DNA of 10,570 nt from Gallispira sp964526435 (GTDB taxonomy: Bacteria; Bacillota; Clostridia; Lachnospirales; CAG-274): NCBI GenBank assembly GCA_964526435.1, contig CAZGIC010000082.1, positions 1 through 10,570 of the forward strand. Reading direction: 5' to 3'. The position numbers were made by a program, and so were the translations under genes. Within the stretch, counting starts at the first letter, position 1; every line of letters begins with the position of its first letter. The notes beneath the pieces were generated by a model. It saw only the letters and a program-made list of their open reading frames with translations. It searched no databases and was not told the origin of the DNA. This document shows positions 7,615 to 10,570 of this stretch, piece by piece.

Positions 7615-7640
7615 ATATACTATTTGGGATAAAAAGTCAA
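7612..7640 (-). promoter_or_regulatory. Promoter of the fab operon
   Basis: Sigma-A-type promoter on the minus strand: -35 TTGACT at 7640-7635, a 17-nt spacer, and -10 TATACT at 7617-7612. Transcription would start near 7605, giving a leader of roughly 65 nt before fabT. The FabT box overlaps its downstream edge. No second good promoter was seen inside the operon gaps, which are 36 nt or shorter. Confidence 0.85.
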
Positions 7641-7720
7641 GTAAATACGGTTTGCAAGAAATGCCTGCTCAGCACTTTTGCTTGAGAATTAAGTTTATTG
7701 ACAGTCTGATTAAACACATA

Positions 7721-8140
7721 TTATTTTTCATTTCCCAGAATTTCAATACATTTTTCATAAAACTCAGGAAACTTCTTTTTTATACTGCACGGTCTGAAAC
7801 TTTCATTTACAAAGCAATGATTACTGCTGCCGATAACCCTTGTTTCTCCCGTTTCCACATCATATATTTCATATCCGAAATCAAGCTTTACGGCAGATAT
7901 TTTATTTACCCTTGTTTTAATACCCACTGTATCTCCGTATGCCGCACCGGATTTATACTTTACATTTATTCCAACAACAGGTATCATAATACCCTTGTCC
8001 TCCATCTCCTTGTACAAAAAGCCCATTTCTTTCATATAAAAAATTCTTGCCTCTTCAAACCATTTTATATAGTTTGAATGATGAACAATACCCATTTTAT
8101 CTGTTTCATAATACTGAACACTTCTAATATAATCTTTCAT
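7721..8140 (-). CDS. Hotdog-fold acyl-CoA thioesterase (4HBT/YbgC-like)
   Basis: A 139-residue single-hotdog thioesterase. The N-terminal VQYYETDKMGIVHHSNYIKWFEEAR (8-32 region) is the 4-hydroxybenzoyl-CoA thioesterase family motif, with the expected catalytic Asp14 and the MGIVHHSNY loop. It probably hydrolyses an acyl-CoA or acyl-ACP thioester in the cytosol; the substrate cannot be read from sequence. The frame is open upstream to 8248, but the start at 8140 is chosen because GGAG lies 8 nt before it, homology begins there, and the predicted promoter lies inside the longer version. It points towards fabT with 182 nt between them and no clear terminator, so some read-through into the fab operon is possible. 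A role in fatty acid turnover or release is only suggested by position. Confidence 0.88.
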   Translation of the reverse strand: MKDYIRSVQYYETDKMGIVHHSNYIKWFEEARIFYMKEMGFLYKEMEDKGIMIPVVGINVKYKSGAAYGDTVGIKTRVNKISAVKLDFGYEIYDVETGETRVIGSSNHCFVNESFRPCSIKKKFPEFYEKCIEILGNEK

Positions 8141-8146
8141 ATTATC

Positions 8147-8152
8147 ATCTCC
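8147..8152 (-). promoter_or_regulatory. Ribosome binding site deciding the thioesterase start
   Basis: GGAGAT on the minus strand, with the GGAG ending 8 nt before the ATG at 8140. It favours this start over the in-frame ATG at 8248, which would lie upstream of the predicted promoter. Confidence 0.7.
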
Positions 8153-8201
8153 GTTAATTATAATTGCCCCATGCTGACTTTCCGACACACCTGTTGTATT
8201 T

Positions 8202-8230
8202 ATTATACCATAATTTTCACTTACAGGCAA
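8202..8230 (-). promoter_or_regulatory. Promoter of the thioesterase gene
   Basis: Minus strand: -35 TTGCCT at 8230-8225, a 17-nt spacer ending in TGG, and a perfect -10 TATAAT at 8207-8202. The TGG before the -10 makes it an extended -10 promoter, which compensates for the weaker -35. The predicted start is near 8195, giving a leader of about 55 nt. No FabT-like box overlaps it. Confidence 0.75.
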
Positions 8231-8290
8231 ACCATTAATTACATACATCTTTCCAAAATAATAAATTTTATTTACAATTTCATACTTCTA

Positions 8291-8319
8291 TTGACAATAT
8301 TTAAAACAAAGTTTAGAAT
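8291..8319 (+). promoter_or_regulatory. Promoter of ftsQ
   Basis: Plus strand: consensus -35 TTGACA (8291-8296), a 17-nt spacer and -10 TAGAAT (8314-8319). The start would be near 8326, about 53 nt before ftsQ. It is divergent from the thioesterase promoter, the two -35 elements being about 60 nt apart. Confidence 0.75.
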
Positions 8320-8328
8320 AAAAAGGAT

Positions 8329-8357
8329 AGTTTATTTTTCAATAAAAGTTTATTTTT
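8329..8357 (+). repeat. Short direct repeat in the ftsQ leader
   Basis: AGTTTATTTTT occurs at 8329-8339 and again at 8347-8357, an 18-nt period, just after the predicted transcription start and before the ftsQ ribosome site (AGGGAG, 8366-8371). It may be a regulatory site or simply chance in AT-rich DNA. Confidence 0.4.
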
Positions 8358-8378
8358 ATCTGAACAGGGAGCGTTTTT

Positions 8379-9107
8379 ATGATGAAAAAACACAGGAATA
8401 AAACTTCAGCAGCAATACCCGTTGCTTTCTGTTGTCTTTTAATGCTGACAGCTATAATAACACTTTTTATGATGCCTTTTTTCAGCATAACAGAGATTCG
8501 TATTACAGGCAATGAATCTGTCACTGAAGACCAGATAAGAAGCTATCTAACATTCAGTGAAGGAGATAATATATTTCTTTTTAACAAATCCAAATGCAAA
8601 AAAGCAGTACTTGAAAATCATTACATAGAAAGTGTAAACATAAACAGAATACTTCCCGCAACAGTGGAAGTCACAGTAACAGAATACAAACTCAGAGGAT
8701 ATGTGCCTTATTCAGGAAGCTATCTTTTCATAGACGGCGAAGGAAGAGTTCTCGATGTGCAAAAGGAAATCACAAAATCCCTTCCCGTTGTTGAAGGTCT
8801 TAAATTCAGCAATGTAACAGTCGGCGAAATACTCCAGGTAGATAATCCTTCCACCTTTGAAACCATGGTTCACTTATCAAAACTTTTTGAAAAGTATGAA
8901 CTTTTGTCAGACGTTATAAGAGTGGATCTTACAGATGTTACGGATATTCACCTTTACACAGGAAATGTAGACATAAGCTTCGGCAGTTTTGACGATGCCA
9001 ACAAAAAACTGTTAATGCTTATAGAAGTTCTTAAAACCTTTGACACAAGTGTGCCGGGCACAATTAATCTTACAGCAGATAAAGCAACTTATAAATATAT
9101 GCTTTAG
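8379..9107 (+). CDS. ftsQ: Cell division protein FtsQ/DivIB
   Basis: Bitopic membrane protein of the divisome that with FtsL and FtsB helps control septal peptidoglycan synthesis. The 242 residues show a short cytoplasmic basic N-terminus (MMKKHRNK), one membrane helix (about 11-34), then an extracellular POTRA domain (about 36-104, beginning FSITEIRITGNESVTEDQI) and the FtsQ/DivIB beta domain (about 105-230, with YLFIDGEGRVLD). An AGGGAG site (8366-8371) precedes ATGATG; either Met could be used, the first at 7-nt spacing and the second at 10. It is shorter in the cytoplasmic part than B. subtilis DivIB as I recall it. ftsZ follows on the same strand, a common clostridial pairing. Confidence 0.92.
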   Translation: MMKKHRNKTSAAIPVAFCCLLMLTAIITLFMMPFFSITEIRITGNESVTEDQIRSYLTFSEGDNIFLFNKSKCKKAVLENHYIESVNINRILPATVEVTVTEYKLRGYVPYSGSYLFIDGEGRVLDVQKEITKSLPVVEGLKFSNVTVGEILQVDNPSTFETMVHLSKLFEKYELLSDVIRVDLTDVTDIHLYTGNVDISFGSFDDANKKLLMLIEVLKTFDTSVPGTINLTADKATYKYML

Positions 9108-9187
9108 ATTCAAAAATAAATTTTACAGCAAAACAGAGCAAAATTTTATAAAAAACACACAAAGTTAAAAAATATATTATTTTCCTC

Positions 9188-9216
9188 TTGAAATATACCG
9201 CAAAAAAGGTTACAAT
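9188..9216 (+). promoter_or_regulatory. Promoter of ftsZ
   Basis: Plus strand: -35 TTGAAA (9188-9193), a 17-nt spacer and -10 TACAAT (9211-9216), in the 221-nt gap between ftsQ and ftsZ. It would give a leader of about 105 nt. A 12-bp AT-only palindrome (9215-9226) overlaps the end of the -10 and the likely start. No terminator with a T run was found after ftsQ, so ftsZ may also be reached by read-through from the ftsQ promoter. Confidence 0.7.
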
Positions 9217-9312
9217 AATATATTATATTATGAGCTAATGTCGGCTTGTATGTTTTATGATGTAAATATATGGAAAAACAGACTATTCTTTAATATAAAC
9301 GGTGAGATACAT

Positions 9313-9319
9313 AGGAGGT
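9313..9319 (+). promoter_or_regulatory. Ribosome binding site deciding the ftsZ start
   Basis: AGGAGGT lies 9 nt before the ATG at 9329. An in-frame GTG at 9302 would place this site inside the coding region and has no ribosome site of its own, so the ATG is preferred. Confidence 0.9.
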
Positions 9320-9328
9320 ATATCAATC

Positions 9329-10495
9329 ATGATTGAAGTTCTCAACGAAACCAACGATGTAGCCAAGATAGTGGTTCTTGGTGTGGGCGGAGGCGGCTGC
9401 AACGCTGTAAACAGAATGCTTGCAACAAATCCTGAAGCTATCGACTTTATAGCAGTTAATACAGATTCAACAGCCCTCGAAAATTCAGCCGCAAAGAAAA
9501 AGATCAAAATAGGAGCAAAGCTTACAAAAGGCTTAGGGGCAGGAGGAAGACCTGAAGTTGGAGAAAAGGCTGCCGAAGAAACAGCAGCAGAAATTTCACA
9601 GGCTCTTGAAGGAGTAGACATGGCATTTATTACTGCCGGTATGGGCGGCGGAACAGGTACAGGAGCAGCTCCTGTAGTTGCAAGACTTGCCAGAGAAATG
9701 GGTATTCTTACAGTTGCCGTAGTTACAAAGCCTTTTAAATTTGAAGGTCCAAAAAGAATGAAGTATGCCCTTCAGGGTATTGAAAATTTAAAAGAATATG
9801 TAGACACTCTTCTTGTTATACCTAATCAGAAATTAATTGAAACAGCAGACAAGTCCACAACAATGAGTGAAGCCTTCAAAATGGCAGACAGTGTTTTAAA
9901 TCAGGGTGTTACAGGCATTTCAGACCTTATCACAAAACCTGGCGAAATCAATGTTGACTTTGCCGATGTATGTACAGTTATTTCAAATCAGGGACTTGCA
10001 CACTTTGGCATCGGAGAGGCAGAAGATATTCAGGAAGCAGCAAAAATGGCTATTACATCACCATTGCTTGAAACTTCTATTGACGGTGCAAAGAGTGTTA
10101 TCGTTAACTTCACAAGCGGTCCTGACCTTAATCTTATTGAAGCTAATGCAGCTGCTGAGCTTATTTCAGAATCTCTTGACCCTGAAGCAGAATTTATATT
10201 TGGCACTGTTGTTGATAATACAATGGGTGACAAGGTTAAGGTTACAGTTATAGCAACAGGACTTCTTTCTGAAGACGGTCCAAAGGCACAGCCAACAGCT
10301 CCTGAGCAGGAAGCTCCAAAAACAGCACCTGCAAGACCTGTTGCACCTTCATCTTACAGAACAGGTTATCCGTCATCCGCTTACTCATCAGGCTATTCAT
10401 CAGCAGGTTATTCATCATCTGCCCAGAATACAGACGAAGAAGATGACGATAATTCAAGCGACCTTATTATCCCAACTTTTTTGAGAAGAAGATAA
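9329..10495 (+). CDS. ftsZ: Cell division protein FtsZ
   Basis: Tubulin-like GTPase that polymerises into the Z ring at mid-cell and recruits the divisome. From the preferred ATG it has 388 residues: the nucleotide-binding VVLGVGGGGCNAVNRM (15-30), tubulin signature GGGTGTG (106-112), KPFKFEGPKRM (134-144), and synergy loop NVDFAD with catalytic Asp210 and Asp213. After the globular domain comes a disordered linker (about 319-368), Ala/Pro-rich and then a Tyr/Ser/Gly repeat. Next are an acidic run (DEEDDD) and the conserved C-terminal peptide IIPTFLRRR, the binding site for FtsA or SepF type anchors. The frame opens at GTG 9302, but AGGAGGT at 9313-9319 selects 9329. No ftsA is adjacent, as is common in Clostridia. 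Confidence 0.98.
   Translation: MIEVLNETNDVAKIVVLGVGGGGCNAVNRMLATNPEAIDFIAVNTDSTALENSAAKKKIKIGAKLTKGLGAGGRPEVGEKAAEETAAEISQALEGVDMAFITAGMGGGTGTGAAPVVARLAREMGILTVAVVTKPFKFEGPKRMKYALQGIENLKEYVDTLLVIPNQKLIETADKSTTMSEAFKMADSVLNQGVTGISDLITKPGEINVDFADVCTVISNQGLAHFGIGEAEDIQEAAKMAITSPLLETSIDGAKSVIVNFTSGPDLNLIEANAAAELISESLDPEAEFIFGTVVDNTMGDKVKVTVIATGLLSEDGPKAQPTAPEQEAPKTAPARPVAPSSYRTGYPSSAYSSGYSSAGYSSSAQNTDEEDDDNSSDLIIPTFLRRR
10349..10423 (+). repeat. Degenerate Tyr/Ser repeat in the FtsZ linker
   Basis: Codons for SSYRTGYPSSAYSSG and then YSSAGYSSSA form four or five imperfect units with Tyr every four to five residues (FtsZ residues about 341-365). At DNA level GGTTATTCATCA-like words recur. Such a block could expand or shrink by slippage while staying in frame, because the units are codon-based. 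Confidence 0.7.
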
Positions 10496-10543
10496 AAGGT
10501 TTGTATAACAGTATTTTAAAATTGTTAAGACTTAAATAACATG

Positions 10544-10570
10544 AGGGTTATTGCTTTATGCAATAGCCCT
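10544..10570 (+). terminator. Terminator hairpin after ftsZ, cut by the window end
   Basis: AGGGTTATTGC (10544-10554) pairs with GCAATAGCCCT (10560-10570) in an 11-pair stem with one G-U and a five-base TTTAT loop, 48 nt after the ftsZ stop. The T run expected after an intrinsic terminator would lie beyond the window and cannot be seen. Confidence 0.75.

Noticed and set aside
8156..8165. Palindrome AATTATAATT in the thioesterase leader
   Set aside because: A 10-bp AT-only palindrome is common in this composition and does not match a known operator.
8141..8248. Longer thioesterase starting at 8248
   Set aside because: The extra 36 residues lack family similarity and contain the extended -10 promoter; a GGAG site supports 8140.
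7601..8401. Two plus-strand open frames (7601-8077 and 8078-8401)
   Set aside because: They lie opposite the thioesterase and the promoter regions, have no ribosome sites, and read as Ile/Phe/Tyr-rich antisense translation.
9115..9165. Possible terminator after ftsQ (ATAAATTTT with AAAATTTTAT)
   Set aside because: The stem is AT-only with a bulge and a 15-base loop, and no T run follows on the plus strand.
9302..9328. Longer ftsZ starting at GTG 9302
   Set aside because: It has no ribosome site, and the strong AGGAGGT at 9313-9319 would fall inside the gene; family alignment begins near the ATG at 9329.

Overview
The window looks like core chromosome from a low-GC Gram-positive anaerobe, most likely a member of Clostridia (Lachnospirales-like). 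The evidence is the AT-rich sequence, strong AGGAGG-type ribosome sites, an FabK-type enoyl reductase, a FabT-type regulator, and ftsQ/ftsZ without ftsA. The genus is not certain. I saw no mobile element, CRISPR array, rRNA or tRNA.

Minus strand, 7640 down to 2: a type II fatty acid synthesis operon in the order fabT-fabH-fabK-fabD-fabG-fabF-fabZ-accD-accA. It is tightly packed, with gaps of 36 nt or less and two TAATG stop/start overlaps. AccA and AccD form the carboxyltransferase that makes malonyl-CoA. FabD loads malonate onto ACP, FabH starts chains and FabF extends them. FabG, FabZ and FabK carry out reduction, dehydration and second reduction. In front of fabT lies a good sigma-A-type promoter (TTGACT-17-TATACT), with a near-perfect FabT operator overlapping the -10 and probable start site. 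This predicts autoregulated feedback control. Relative to the streptococcal/clostridial operon as I know it, acpP, accB and accC are missing.

Minus strand, 8230 down to 7721: a hotdog-fold acyl-CoA thioesterase with its own extended -10 promoter, ending 182 nt before fabT.

Plus strand, 8291 to the end: divergent cell-division genes. ftsQ/divIB has a TTGACA-17-TAGAAT promoter. ftsZ follows after a 221-nt gap with its own TTGAAA-17-TACAAT promoter, and a terminator hairpin lies at the window's right edge. ftsZ most likely starts at 9329, not at the upstream in-frame GTG at 9302.

No stretch above 300 nt lacks a gene. I found no convincing undescribed system. The most useful observations are the FabT operator/promoter arrangement, the stripped-down operon, the lysine/glutamate-rich AccD extension, a leader hairpin before fabT, and the Tyr/Ser repeat in the FtsZ linker.
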